Part shown: piece by piece, positions 36,216-45,878 of the stretch
How the letters are laid out: every line of letters starts with the position of its first letter
Position numbering within the stretch: the first letter of the stretch is position 1
Assembly (NCBI RefSeq): GCF_000754095.2
Contig: NZ_JQSG02000003.1
Span: forward strand, 649,401 to 713,400
Length of the DNA: 64,000 bases
Direction of reading: 5' to 3'
Source of the DNA: Acidihalobacter prosperus
Lineage (GTDB): Bacteria > Pseudomonadota > Gammaproteobacteria > DSM-5130 > Acidihalobacteraceae
Translations under genes and position numbers: made by a program
The notes under the pieces: generated by a model
The model's input: only the letters and a program-made list of their open reading frames with translations
The model's database searches: none
Told to the model about the DNA's origin: nothing

Positions 36216-37550
36216 ATGACTGATACTCACCTGTCCGAGCACGCATTCGATTCCCTGGAGCTGGTTCCCGCGGTACGACAAGGCATTCTCGATTGCGGCT
36301 TTTCCAAAATGACGCCCATTCAGGCCGCGATCATGCCCATCGCGCTCGGAGGGCGGGATGCCGCCGGACAGGCACAGACCGGCACGGGCAAGACCGCCGC
36401 CTTTTTGATCGCCACCTTCAACCATCTGCTTGGCCACCCGCCAGCAGATGCCCGCAAGGCCAATCAGCCGCGCGCGCTCGTGCTGGCCCCCACCCGCGAG
36501 CTGGCGATCCAGATCCACAAGGACGCCGAAGCGCTCGGTCGCCACACCGGGCTGAATCTAGCGCTGATCTACGGTGGCGTCGACTACGAAAAGCAGCGCC
36601 AGAGCCTGGAAACGGGCGTCGACGTACTGATCGGCACGCCAGGGCGCATCATCGACTTTTTCAAGCAGCACGTGTTCGATCTCAAGCAGATTCAGGTGAT
36701 GGTGCTAGACGAGGCGGACCGCATGTTCGATCTCGGCTTCATCAAGGACATTCGCTTCCTGCTCCGACGCATGCCCGCCCCGACGCATCGCCTCTCCATG
36801 TTGTTTTCGGCCACCCTGTCCTACCGGGTCATGGAGCTGGCCTACGAGCACATGAACAATCCTCAGACCGTGCGCATCGAGCCCGAGCAGGTCACCGCCG
36901 AGCGCGTCAGGCAGGAGGTCTACTATCCCTCCAACAGGGAGAAAATCCCGCTGCTGCTCGGCCTGCTGGCACGTGAAAATCCCGAACGCAGCATCGTGTT
37001 CACCAACACCAAACGCGCCGCCGAGGAAGTCACCGCCTATCTCGAGGACAACGGCTACCCGACCGCCCTGCTATCGGGCGACGTGCCGCAGAACAAACGT
37101 CAGAAGCTGCTCGCATCCTTCAGCAGCGGCGAAATGTCGATCATGGTGGCCACCGATGTCGCGGCACGGGGCCTGCACATCCCCGATGTCTCCCACGTCT
37201 TCAATTACGACCTTCCGCAGTCGCCGGAGGACTACGTCCACCGCATCGGACGGACGGCACGCGCGGGCGCCGAGGGCGACGCCATCAGCTTCGCCTGCGA
37301 GGATACCGCCTTTTATCTGCCCGAGATCGAAGCCTACATCGGCATGAAGATCCAGTCCCAGGTGGTCGAGCCTTCGCTGCTGAAGGAGCCCCGGGCGCAG
37401 ATAAGACACGAGCGCAAGCGACGGCCGGTCCGCGGCCCTGGCCCTGGCCGCAGCGGCAAACCCGCACAGGGCGCCAAGGGAGACAGCAAGCCGCGCTCCG
37501 ACGGCGCGCACCGGCGGCGCAGGCGGAAACCGACGCCCAACCCCGGCTGA
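36216..37550 (+). CDS. rhlB: RhlB-type DEAD-box RNA helicase
   Basis: 444 residues. The N-terminus [18 protein letters not shown] aligns with E. coli RhlB. Motifs: Q-motif, [27 protein letters not shown], and [11 protein letters not shown] basic C-terminal tail (from about 395; Arg/Lys/Gly-rich) follows, as in RhlB, for RNA or RNase E contact. An ATG 9 nt upstream is also in frame. trxA/rhlB divergence next to rho is a common gammaproteobacterial layout. Confidence 0.95.
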   Translation: MTDTHLSEHAFDSLELVPAVRQGILDCGFSKMTPIQAAIMPIALGGRDAAGQAQTGTGKTAAFLIATFNHLLGHPPADARKANQPRALVLAPTRELAIQIHKDAEALGRHTGLNLALIYGGVDYEKQRQSLETGVDVLIGTPGRIIDFFKQHVFDLKQIQVMVLDEADRMFDLGFIKDIRFLLRRMPAPTHRLSMLFSATLSYRVMELAYEHMNNPQTVRIEPEQVTAERVRQEVYYPSNREKIPLLLGLLARENPERSIVFTNTKRAAEEVTAYLEDNGYPTALLSGDVPQNKRQKLLASFSSGEMSIMVATDVAARGLHIPDVSHVFNYDLPQSPEDYVHRIGRTARAGAEGDAISFACEDTAFYLPEIEAYIGMKIQSQVVEPSLLKEPRAQIRHERKRRPVRGPGPGRSGKPAQGAKGDSKPRSDGAHRRRRRKPTPNPG

Positions 37551-37576
37551 ATCTCCCTCGACGCGCGGAGTCGCAT

Positions 37577-38437
37577 GTGATCGACCTCTGGGCACCCTCG
37601 GCCGGATTGAACGTCGGTCCCGCCCTGATGACCGCCTTCATGCTCGGCATCGTCCACGGCATTACCCCGGACGAGCACACCTGGCCGATCACCTACAGCT
37701 ATGCCATCGGAGGCTATTCCTCGCGTCGTGGCCTTGTGGCCGGCCTGAGTTTCTCGCTCGCCTTCACCGCCCAGCGCGCCCTCGCCAGCGAGCTGGCCTA
37801 TCTCGCGCTCGACCGCTGGTTCGATGCATCGGCGCACCTGAACTACATCGTCTATCTGGTCGTCGGCGCCGCCATGTGGCTCGGCGGGCGCTACATAAGA
37901 GGCGGACGCGATCTCCATCTTTGGCGACCGCGGGCCGGCGACCCGACGGCATTGGGCGCAGACCTGCGGGCACCGCGCCCCTGGATGCCCCTGGTGCACG
38001 GTTTCATTGCCGGCTGGGGCGTCGGCGCCTTCGCGCTGATCATCTATACCGTGCTCGCACCGGCCATGCCCGGCCCCGCGCTCGGCTGGCTGCCCGGCGC
38101 CCTGTTCGGTCTCGGCACCACACTCGTGCAGGCGGTCTCAGGCGCACTCATCGGCCTGGTTGCGCAGCGGATCGGTCTGCCTGCCGACGCAATCAGGCGG
38201 ATCGCCCTGGTCACGGCATCCAGAACGCTCACCTGGGGGGGAGTGGTGTTCGTCGGCGGCGGCCTGTTCGGCCTGCTCGCGCCGCACTGGGCGGACGCAA
38301 GCATCGCCACCGGCCTGCACATTCACAATCTCGCCCACCTCGGACTCGCCTTCGTACTGGTGATGACCGTGGTAATGCTGATCGGCATAGGCTCGCTGGT
38401 CCAGCAGATCCTGTACTGGCAGCGGCACCACCACTAG
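37577..38437 (+). CDS. NicO/UreH-like polytopic membrane protein
   Basis: 286 residues, about seven hydrophobic segments. GIVHGITPDEHTW (24-36) resembles the His/Asp metal motif of the first helix in NicO/RcnA-type nickel-cobalt transporters and UreH-like relatives (HxxDxDH type), and the C-terminus ends in three histidines (284-286). A metal or sulfur-anion export role is possible, but substrate and exact family are not certain. It follows rhlB by 26 bp, and a 13-bp-stem bidirectional terminator separates it from soeC. Confidence 0.6.
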   Translation: MIDLWAPSAGLNVGPALMTAFMLGIVHGITPDEHTWPITYSYAIGGYSSRRGLVAGLSFSLAFTAQRALASELAYLALDRWFDASAHLNYIVYLVVGAAMWLGGRYIRGGRDLHLWRPRAGDPTALGADLRAPRPWMPLVHGFIAGWGVGAFALIIYTVLAPAMPGPALGWLPGALFGLGTTLVQAVSGALIGLVAQRIGLPADAIRRIALVTASRTLTWGGVVFVGGGLFGLLAPHWADASIATGLHIHNLAHLGLAFVLVMTVVMLIGIGSLVQQILYWQRHHH

Positions 38438-38520
38438 TTCGAACACGCGGCCGCCGCGCACCCTCGGCGCACCCGAATGCCAGCCCGTGCCACATTCATG
38501 CGGTTACGCAGGCCCACAAC

Positions 38521-38552
38521 GCGAAACGCCCGCATTCAGGCGGGCGTTTCGC
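38521..38552. terminator. Bidirectional hairpin between convergent genes
   Basis: A perfect 13-bp stem (38521-38533 with 38540-38552, 6-nt loop) lies between the NicO-like gene and soeC. The GAAAC/GTTTC ends of the stem give each strand a short U-containing arm. Positioned to end both transcripts. Confidence 0.75.
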
Positions 38553-38579
38553 GGTGCAGGTGGGCCCGAGCGGACTGCG

Positions 38580-39524
38580 CTAGGTGTGCTGCGCGCCATG
38601 GTAGAGGTTCACAACATGACGGGCCTCGGCGAAGAACAGCCAGCGCTCGACGCCCTTGCCCGCTAGCGATGACAGCACCGCGAACACGGTCAGCGCGAAG
38701 GCTCCGCCATCGGCCGCGCCGGCAACCACGATCAGGATCAGCGGCAGAATGAAGCCCAACGCGAACACGGCCGTCTTGAGCAGCTTGAGACGGCCCGGTT
38801 CCACCCGATAACCGAACTCCTCGGTCAGGAAGGTACCCGCCGTGTGGCCCACGTCGAGCAACCGCACGGTGGCCCGTGTGAAGGTGGTTGCGGTGTTGAT
38901 GCTCGGACCACTGGTCTTGGCGATCCAGAAGTAGTAAATGCCCTTCATGACGCCGGTCATCACCAGCGCGGTACCCGCCACGCCGATGATGAACTGCAGA
39001 TTGGCGCCGTAGTACGCCTCGATCGCCAGATGGAACAGCGCCCCCAGGGTCAGCCCCATCAGCAGGTAGTTGGCCGGGACCAGCGGCGTGTTCCACTGGC
39101 GCATGGTCTTGAGACAGGCGTAGATCATGCCGGTGGCGAACACGGTCATGAAGCCCAGCACGATGGCGATCACGCCCATCAGCCCGAAAAACACGGGCAC
39201 GTGCGCGCCATAAAGGTACACGCCCAGCAGATACAGCAGCGCGAACGGGAAGAAGATTACCGCCAGCACAGCCTCGCGCGACAGCCAGGAGGTCTTCACG
39301 CGCATGAAGGAACGCCAGGCGTTCTTCGGATTGGCCAGATGTCCCGTGGACGAGATCAGACCGGCCACGATCAGCACGAAGGCGGTGATCAGGGCGCTGA
39401 GCAGCTCGGAACGGTCCATCGCCGGGCCGAGTCGGAACAGCTGCAGGATCGCGGTGAGCGAATACAGCCCGAAACCCGCGCCGGAGACGACGGTGAAAAA
39501 GATGACAGACAATGCCGGATGCAT
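38580..39524 (-). CDS. soeC: Membrane anchor subunit of sulfite dehydrogenase (DmsC/NrfD-like)
   Basis: 314 residues with about eight membrane helices and the DmsC-type start (MHPALSVIFFTVVSGAGFG) plus STGHLANPKNAWRSF and SWLSREAV, typical of DMSO-reductase anchor proteins. It binds or passes quinol electrons for the SoeAB catalytic pair. It is the last gene of soeABC, 40 bp after soeB. The DmsC type also occurs in DMSO reductases; assignment to sulfite oxidation rests on the cytoplasmic form of SoeA. Confidence 0.85.
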   Translation of the reverse strand: MHPALSVIFFTVVSGAGFGLYSLTAILQLFRLGPAMDRSELLSALITAFVLIVAGLISSTGHLANPKNAWRSFMRVKTSWLSREAVLAVIFFPFALLYLLGVYLYGAHVPVFFGLMGVIAIVLGFMTVFATGMIYACLKTMRQWNTPLVPANYLLMGLTLGALFHLAIEAYYGANLQFIIGVAGTALVMTGVMKGIYYFWIAKTSGPSINTATTFTRATVRLLDVGHTAGTFLTEEFGYRVEPGRLKLLKTAVFALGFILPLILIVVAGAADGGAFALTVFAVLSSLAGKGVERWLFFAEARHVVNLYHGAQHT

Positions 39525-39564
39525 GGTGACTTACCTCAAGCTTGCGTGCAGGGACCGGCGCGTC

Positions 39565-40266
39565 TCAACGCGCCACCGCCTTGTTGACCCATTCCTTGAC
39601 CTTGCCGACGAGGCTGTCGCGGCGCACGTCCTCGGTCGGGATCGGCGTGTTGATACGCGGCGGCAGATAGCGGTTGGTCGGGTTGTAGCCGAGCTCGGGC
39701 ATCAGCTGCATGCCGTCGCGCTCGCGCACCAGGCGGCTGACCTCCGAATCCGGATCGTCGAAATCGCCGAAGAAACGCGCGTGCGCCGGGCAGGTGATGA
39801 CGCAGGCCGGCTGACGATCGATCTCGGCGAGAGTCTCGTCGTAGATGCGATCGATGCACAGCGTGCATTTCTTCATCGTGCCCGATTCGCGGTCCAGCTC
39901 GCGAGCGCCGTAGGGGCAGGCCCAGGAGCAGTAGTTGCAGCCCATGCACTTGGTCTGGTCGACCAGGACCACGCCGTCCTCCTTGCGCTTGTACGACGCG
40001 CCGGTGGGGCAGACGGTGACGCAGTCGGCGTCCTCGCAGTGCATGCAGGACATCGGGAAGTTGATGGTCTTGCTGTTGGGATAGTCGCCCACCTCGTAAT
40101 GGCGGATGCGGTTGAACCACACGCCGCTCGGATCGGCGCCGTAGGGCCGGTAGTCGGTCAGCGGGCCGGTGGTGCCCGAGGTGTTCCACTGCTTGCAGGC
40201 CACCGCGCAAGCATGGCAGCCGACGCAGGTGTCCAGATCGATGACGAGACCGAGTCGCATGATCAA
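39565..40266 (-). CDS. soeB: Four-cluster iron-sulfur subunit of sulfite dehydrogenase
   Basis: 233 residues with four ferredoxin-type cysteine groups (CVGCHACAVACK; CMHCEDADCVTVCP; CMGCNYCSWACP; CTLCIDR...CVITCP), expected to hold four [4Fe-4S] clusters that wire SoeA to SoeC. It starts 16 bp after soeA. A second Met at residue 3 is also possible. No Tat signal, so it works on the cytoplasmic side. Confidence 0.92.
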   Translation of the reverse strand: MIMRLGLVIDLDTCVGCHACAVACKQWNTSGTTGPLTDYRPYGADPSGVWFNRIRHYEVGDYPNSKTINFPMSCMHCEDADCVTVCPTGASYKRKEDGVVLVDQTKCMGCNYCSWACPYGARELDRESGTMKKCTLCIDRIYDETLAEIDRQPACVITCPAHARFFGDFDDPDSEVSRLVRERDGMQLMPELGYNPTNRYLPPRINTPIPTEDVRRDSLVGKVKEWVNKAVAR

Positions 40267-40282
40267 CGCTCCTTATATTCCG

Positions 40283-43183
40283 TTATTTCTGGCCGCGGGT
40301 CAGGACATCGCCGAGATCGCGCTGCATGCGCACGGGTGCGTGCGTGTGGTAGCGCAGGACATCGGGCGATTCCGCCACGTTGGGCAGCCGCTTGATGGTG
40401 TCGAAGGTCGGCCAGCTGCCCACCTCGCCCGGCGCGGCCGGTGTGATCTTCACCCTCAGGTCGTACCACGCCGCCTGACCGGTGACCGGGTCGGAATTGG
40501 TGATGTTGTCGACCGCATCCCCCTTGCTCGGCAACAGCTCGCGGATCAGGTGGTTCATCAGGAAGCCCTTGGTGGCCTCGTTGGCATCGGGCTTGAGGCC
40601 CCAGGCACCGGACTGCTTGCCGATCGCGTTCCAGGTCCATACCGTGTTGCGCTCGACGCCCTCCATGAGCTTGACCTGGACGCGAATCTTGCCGTTATGG
40701 GATTCGACCCAGACCCAGGACAGATCCTCGATACCCATCTCGGTCGCCTGCTGGCGACTCATGAACAGGTAGTTCTGGGCCACGATCTGACGCAGCCATG
40801 CGTTCTGCGAATCCCATGAGTGGTACATGAACATGGGACGCTGATTGACCGCGTGGAACGGATATTCGTCCTCGTCGATACGGCACTGCTCCAACGGCTT
40901 GTAGTGTTCCGGCAGCGGCGAGAAGTACTTGACCAGGCGCTCCTTGTGCTCCGGCCGGGTCGGCTGCGGGCCGTCGTACAGCCCCTGGCCGGCGAGACGG
41001 AATTTCTGCAGCGTCTCGGAGTACAGCTCGATGATGATGGGATCGGTCGAGCCCACCCAACCGGCATGCTTGGCCAGTTCAAGGTAATCCTTGTTGGCGA
41101 AGCGGTAGTAGCGCGTGTTTTCCGGCAGATGGTAGGCGAAGAACGACTGGTTCTCGATGTAGCGGTCCCACTGCTTGGGATTGGGCTTGCCGCGCAGATG
41201 CACCTCGTTGCCGTTCTCGTCCAGACGCCACCCCGAGAGGAAGCCGATGCCGGGTTCCTTCTCGTAGTTGACGATGAAGTCCTTGTAGTCCTTGAACTTG
41301 CGCGAGCCGTCGGCATTGGTGAAGGCCGGGAACTTGAGACGCGAGGCCAGTTCCACCTGCACCTCCTGCCAGGCCATCACGTCGCGCTTGGGCTCGATCA
41401 CCGGCTGACGGATGGAGTCCGCGGCCAGATCCGCCTCGGAGATCGGGCGGTCGAGCATTGAGATGGTGTCGTAGCGCTCGAGATAGGTGGTGTCCGGGAT
41501 CACCAGATCGGCAAAATTCACCATCTCCGAGTGGTAGGCGTCGCTCACCACCAGGAAGGGGATCTTGTACTCGCCGTTGTCGTCCTTGGCGCGCAGCATG
41601 TCCTGCACGTCCTTGGTGTTCATGGTCGAGTTCCACGACATGTTCGCCATGAAGAACATCAGCGTGTCGATCGGGTAGGGATCGCCCTTCACCGCGTTGG
41701 TGATGACCATGTGCATCAGGCCGTGATTGGAGATCGGCGCGTCCCAGGAGAAGGCCTTGTCGATGCGCAGCGGATTGCCGTCGGCATCGATGACCAGATC
41801 CTCCGGGGCCTTGGGGAAGCCCAGCGGCGGGCTCTTGAGCGGCGTATTCGGCGCCATCTCCTTGGCCGGCTTGATCGACGGCGGCACGTGCTTGGGATAC
41901 GGCGGCTTGGCGACGTGACCGCCGGGGCAGTCGATCGACCCCAGCAGCGCCTGCACGAGATGGATCGCACGGCAGGCCTGGAAGCCGTTGGAGTGCGCCG
42001 AGATGCCGCGCATCGCGTGCATCGACACCGGCCGGCCGACGAACTTGTCGTGCTTGCGTCCGGCCCAGTCGGTCCACTCGACGTCGACCTCGATGGTTTC
42101 CTTGAAGGCGACGTGGGCCATCTCAAGCGCCAGTCGCTCGATGGTCTCGGCGGGCACGCCGGTGACCTTTTCCGCGTTTTCCGGGGCGTACTGCTCGTCG
42201 AGGTACTTCTCGGCCAGCAGCATCATCGCGCTCTTGACCGGGCGACCGTCGGGACCCTGGCCTTCCCAGAACAGGGCCGGCTGGATGTCGGCGCGCGTCG
42301 CGTCGACGAAGGACTCGCTGGCCATGTCCCAGGCCAGCGGCTTGCCGTCGGCGTCGCGCACGAACAACCCGTCGCCCTGCTCGCCGGGAGTGCTGACCAC
42401 CAGCCAGGGGCTGTTGGTGTAGCGGATCATGAACTCCCAGTCGAACTGCTCGTGCTTGAGCAGCACGTGCGCCATGGACAGGGCGAACATCGCGTCGGTG
42501 CCCGGGCGGATCGGAATCCATTCGTCGGCGACGGCCTGGTAGCCGGTGCGCACAGGATTCACGCCGACGAACTTGGCGCCTCGGCGCTTGAGCTTCTCGA
42601 TACCGATCTTGATCGGGTTCGAGGCATGATCCTCGGCCACGCCCCACATCATGAAGTACTTGGTGCGGTCCCAGTCGGGATCGCCGAACTCCCAGAAGGC
42701 GTGCCCCATGGTGTAGAGGCCACCGGCAGCCATGTTCACGGAGCAGAAGCCGCCGTGAGCGGCCCAATTGATGGTGCCGAACTGGGTTGCCCAGAGGCCG
42801 GTCAGCGCCTGCATCTGGTCGCGGCCGGTGAAATAGGCCAGCTTCTTGGGGTCGGTCTCGCGGATTTTCTTGAGGCGCTCGGTCAGGATATCGAGCGCGC
42901 GGGCCATCGGAATCTCTTCGAACTCGCCGCTGCCGCGTTCCGCACCCTGCTTGCGCAGCAGCGCCGAACGCAGCTTGGCCGGCGAATTCTGCTTCATGAT
43001 GCCCGCGTTGCCCTTGGCGCAGAGCACGCCCTTGTTGATCGGGTGGTTGCGGTTACCCTGGATGAAACGGACCTGGTTGTCCTCCACGGTGACCTTGATT
43101 CCACAGCGGCAGGCACACATGTAACAGGTGGTGTATTTGACTTCCTGTTTGGCGTGGTTTTCGAATTCGGGGATCGCGCTCAT
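40283..43183 (-). CDS. soeA: Molybdopterin catalytic subunit of cytoplasmic sulfite dehydrogenase
   Basis: 966 residues of the DMSO-reductase superfamily. An N-terminal [4Fe-4S] site uses Cys20, Cys23, Cys27 and Cys55 (CYMCACRCG...CAKG), followed by the molybdopterin domains (FTGRDQMQALTG, GGFCSVNMAAGGLY). There is no twin-arginine signal, which separates SoeA from periplasmic PsrA/PhsA/TtrA and fits oxidation of sulfite inside the cell to sulfate with electrons to the quinone pool. Divergent from moaA, whose product feeds cofactor synthesis. Polysulfide or another sulfur substrate remains possible. Confidence 0.87.
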   Translation of the reverse strand: MSAIPEFENHAKQEVKYTTCYMCACRCGIKVTVEDNQVRFIQGNRNHPINKGVLCAKGNAGIMKQNSPAKLRSALLRKQGAERGSGEFEEIPMARALDILTERLKKIRETDPKKLAYFTGRDQMQALTGLWATQFGTINWAAHGGFCSVNMAAGGLYTMGHAFWEFGDPDWDRTKYFMMWGVAEDHASNPIKIGIEKLKRRGAKFVGVNPVRTGYQAVADEWIPIRPGTDAMFALSMAHVLLKHEQFDWEFMIRYTNSPWLVVSTPGEQGDGLFVRDADGKPLAWDMASESFVDATRADIQPALFWEGQGPDGRPVKSAMMLLAEKYLDEQYAPENAEKVTGVPAETIERLALEMAHVAFKETIEVDVEWTDWAGRKHDKFVGRPVSMHAMRGISAHSNGFQACRAIHLVQALLGSIDCPGGHVAKPPYPKHVPPSIKPAKEMAPNTPLKSPPLGFPKAPEDLVIDADGNPLRIDKAFSWDAPISNHGLMHMVITNAVKGDPYPIDTLMFFMANMSWNSTMNTKDVQDMLRAKDDNGEYKIPFLVVSDAYHSEMVNFADLVIPDTTYLERYDTISMLDRPISEADLAADSIRQPVIEPKRDVMAWQEVQVELASRLKFPAFTNADGSRKFKDYKDFIVNYEKEPGIGFLSGWRLDENGNEVHLRGKPNPKQWDRYIENQSFFAYHLPENTRYYRFANKDYLELAKHAGWVGSTDPIIIELYSETLQKFRLAGQGLYDGPQPTRPEHKERLVKYFSPLPEHYKPLEQCRIDEDEYPFHAVNQRPMFMYHSWDSQNAWLRQIVAQNYLFMSRQQATEMGIEDLSWVWVESHNGKIRVQVKLMEGVERNTVWTWNAIGKQSGAWGLKPDANEATKGFLMNHLIRELLPSKGDAVDNITNSDPVTGQAAWYDLRVKITPAAPGEVGSWPTFDTIKRLPNVAESPDVLRYHTHAPVRMQRDLGDVLTRGQK

Positions 43184-43277
43184 GCAGAACCTCTGGCTAC
43201 TGTGTCTGACAATGTAGACCGTGCAGTCTGAAGGGCGTTGCGGGCAGACACAAACTAGTCTTTTTTATTTTCTAATC

Positions 43278-43290
43278 CATAAAATTTATG
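43278..43290. repeat. Palindrome in the soeA-moaA intergenic region
   Basis: CATAAA and TTTATG flank a single A in the AT-rich part of the 201-bp divergent gap. It could be an operator for either transcript, though AT-rich palindromes of this size arise by chance. Confidence 0.35.
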
Positions 43291-43372
43291 TGGCACAAAA
43301 TTTACTTATTGTAAGCATCGTACCGCTGATAACCCCCAGATGTATCGAGTGTTCGCACCTCGCAGCCGGGCG

Positions 43373-43378
43373 TATACT
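43373..43378 (+). promoter_or_regulatory. Candidate -10 box immediately before moaA
   Basis: TATACT ends 6 nt before the moaA ATG, so transcription would start at or next to the start codon and give a leaderless mRNA. The -35 region is not recognisable. Confidence 0.4.
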
Positions 43379-43384
43379 GCGCCC

Positions 43385-44365
43385 ATGACGACCCTGATCG
43401 ACCGCTTCCAGCGCCCTATCGAGTACGTCCGTCTCTCGGTGACGGACCAGTGCGACCTGCGCTGTCACTACTGCATGCCCAGAGGGTTCAAGGACTTCAG
43501 CGAGCCGGAGGAATGGCTCAGCTTCGACGAAATCGAACGCGTGATCGCCGCATTCGGCCGGCTTGGTGTCCGCCGCGTGCGACTGACCGGCGGCGAACCG
43601 CTCGTACGCAAGCATTTGCCCGATCTCGCCGGCCGCCTGTCTCGCCTGCCTGGGATCGAAGATCTGTCGCTCTCCACCAATGCGACGCGCCTGACGAAGC
43701 ACGCCCAGGCCCTGCGCGAGGCCGGCGTTTCGCGTATCAACGTGAGCCTCGACACGCTGAAACCCGAGCGCTTCAAGGCCATCACCGGCGGCAAACTCGA
43801 AAAGGTGATCGACGGCCTCATGGCCGCCAAGGCGGCCGGCTTCGGACCGATCAAGATCAACATGGTGGCCATGCGCGGCGTAAACGAAGATGAAATCGAG
43901 GATATGGTGCGGTTCTGCATCGCGCACGATTTCACCTTGCGCTTCATCGAAACCATGCCGATGGGCGAGACCGGACGCGAGGCGAGCGGCCAGTACCTCG
44001 ACCTGCAGACCGTCAAGGCACGCCTCGCCCGACGTTTCGAGCTGATCCCCGGCATGATGCCGGGCGGCGGCCCCGCACGCTACGTCCAGGTCGCCGGCAC
44101 GAATCTGCGCATCGGCTTCATCACCCCAATTTCGCAGCATTTCTGCGAAACCTGCAATCGCGTCCGACTGTCCGTCGAGGGCACGCTGTATCTGTGCCTC
44201 GGCCAGGAAGACAAACTCGAACTGCGGCCGCTGCTGCGCGCCGGCATCGACGATACTGGCCTCGAACAGGCCCTGCGTCGGGGCATCGATCTCAAACCCG
44301 AAAAACACGAGTTCCGCGAGCAACCGACCAAAGTGGTGCGTTTCATGTCGATGACCGGCGGCTGA
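43385..44365 (+). CDS. moaA: GTP 3',8-cyclase MoaA
   Basis: 326 residues, radical-SAM CxxxCxxC motif (CDLRCHYC), the second cluster at the C-terminal side (CETCNRVRLSVEGTLYLC) and the C-terminal GG. It makes the first intermediate of molybdopterin from GTP. The start was set by the family N-terminus (LIDRFQRPIEYVRLSVTDQC); an ATG 45 nt upstream is open. Placement opposite soeA couples cofactor supply with its molybdoenzyme. Confidence 0.96.
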   Translation: MTTLIDRFQRPIEYVRLSVTDQCDLRCHYCMPRGFKDFSEPEEWLSFDEIERVIAAFGRLGVRRVRLTGGEPLVRKHLPDLAGRLSRLPGIEDLSLSTNATRLTKHAQALREAGVSRINVSLDTLKPERFKAITGGKLEKVIDGLMAAKAAGFGPIKINMVAMRGVNEDEIEDMVRFCIAHDFTLRFIETMPMGETGREASGQYLDLQTVKARLARRFELIPGMMPGGGPARYVQVAGTNLRIGFITPISQHFCETCNRVRLSVEGTLYLCLGQEDKLELRPLLRAGIDDTGLEQALRRGIDLKPEKHEFREQPTKVVRFMSMTGG

Positions 44366-44382
44366 CCACCCGAGTCACGCCC

Positions 44383-45717
44383 CTAAAACATCGAACGCGA
44401 GCCGACATAAATCTGCGAACGCCGCTGCCCAGGCGCATAGGCGGCATCCACTCGCAGATCAACGTTGACCAGCCAGTCGATATGCCATCGCAGGCCGACC
44501 CCCAGGGCCTGATCGAGGCGCCAAGGTTTGGCCGTGCCTCGATACCAGGCATTGCCCAGATCCGTGAACAGCACGCCACGCAACAACGGACGCCCGAACA
44601 GCGGATGAAGGTACTCGACGTTGGCCAACACATAGGCGTTGCCTTCGAGCGAATCGCGCGCATAACCCCGCAGGGTATCGGCACCGCCCAGCGTGTAGGC
44701 CGGACCCAGCAGACGCGAGCGGCTGCTGAACCCAAAGCGCAGCTGGTAGTTCAGGTTGGACGATCCGCCGCCCGGCTGGCGGTAGCGGCGGTAATATCCG
44801 CCCAGCGCAAGCTGATCGTAATCGCTGCCGATAAAGCGCCCGCCTCCGCCCAGGCTGAGGCCGTACTCCACGCCGCGCCGATAACCGTATCGCCCCAGCG
44901 CCACGCGAGTGTAATCGACATGCACGTTCATCCCCGCGTCGCGGCCGGAAGCGGCTAGACCGGGCGCACCCGCAAGATAGCGGTAGCGAACCAGACTCAC
45001 ATCCATCCCGACACCACCGCTCCAGCCACTGTTGGGACCATTGCGGTCCAACCAGCGGGTCAGCCCGGCGCTCAGACTCAGCACCTCGTTGCGGTAGGTT
45101 CCCGAGGTGCCATCGGGCGCATACAAGCGTTCCCGCTGTTCGGTGGCGCCGACCCTGGCGCTGAAACCATAAGCGGTATTCGGAATGCGCGCTGAGGAAT
45201 ACTCGATGCTCTGCTGATCGGAGGTGCCGCCGCCGGCGATGCGCTTCTGCTCGGCGATCAGCTTCAGACGCTGATCCAGACCGAACAGATTGTCGAACTC
45301 GAGCTGCCCCCCGTAACTGATGTCCCCGTCGTTGTTGCGCCCCAGGCGAGGCAGCGCCCAGACATAGGTTTTTTCCTTCACCGCGAAGATCACGGCCACC
45401 CGCCGATCCGGCATCGGCTCGATCCTATCCTCGACGCGCACGAACAACCCGAGATTCATGATGGCTTGACGCGACGCCTCGACCGCGGGCTGCGACAGCG
45501 GCTCGCCGACACGTATCAGCAACTGCTGCCGCAACACCACACCGCGCGTCACGCGGTTCCCCTCGAAGCGGATGGCGCCGATCAGTGAGGCCGACTCGGG
45601 TGCAGCGGAAGCTGAAGCATCCGTCGACGCGCCGACGAACGCCGCGAGCGACAACAGGCATGCGTACCGGATCCCTCTCCGCCACCGGCGCGTCACGCCT
45701 CTGCTCCCGACATGCAT
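44383..45717 (-). CDS. BamA/TamA-family outer-membrane protein with a single POTRA domain
   Basis: 444 residues: a signal peptide (about 1-38), one POTRA-like domain (about 45-120; IGAIRFEGNRVTRGVVLRQQ, a typical POTRA start), and an Omp85 barrel ending in MF. The conserved loop-6 motif is present as GGADTLRGY. BamA has five POTRAs and TamA three, so this is a reduced Omp85 protein whose role (assembly, secretion or lipid-related) is not known. No partner gene (TamB, TpsA) is adjacent. Confidence 0.85.
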   Translation of the reverse strand: MHVGSRGVTRRWRRGIRYACLLSLAAFVGASTDASASAAPESASLIGAIRFEGNRVTRGVVLRQQLLIRVGEPLSQPAVEASRQAIMNLGLFVRVEDRIEPMPDRRVAVIFAVKEKTYVWALPRLGRNNDGDISYGGQLEFDNLFGLDQRLKLIAEQKRIAGGGTSDQQSIEYSSARIPNTAYGFSARVGATEQRERLYAPDGTSGTYRNEVLSLSAGLTRWLDRNGPNSGWSGGVGMDVSLVRYRYLAGAPGLAASGRDAGMNVHVDYTRVALGRYGYRRGVEYGLSLGGGGRFIGSDYDQLALGGYYRRYRQPGGGSSNLNYQLRFGFSSRSRLLGPAYTLGGADTLRGYARDSLEGNAYVLANVEYLHPLFGRPLLRGVLFTDLGNAWYRGTAKPWRLDQALGVGLRWHIDWLVNVDLRVDAAYAPGQRRSQIYVGSRSMF

Positions 45718-45878
45718 CCCCCTTGCGTCACGCGGATCACCGCATGGTTTTTTGGCAGCGTCGCGTCGATACCGGTATCATTTTTCCAAGCATCCGGATC
45801 GTGATCGCAAGCGCATCCGCTATAAAGCAGTGACCCTACCCTGCACGAGCGACTCCTCACCAGCAACGGACTCATTCC

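Noticed and set aside
41531..43231. A 566-codon open frame antisense to soeA
   Set aside because: Antisense to a full-length molybdopterin oxidoreductase with intact cysteine motifs; no domain seen.
43184..43384. Molybdenum-cofactor riboswitch before moaA
   Set aside because: The -10 box abuts the ATG and I could not fold a long structured leader in the plus direction.
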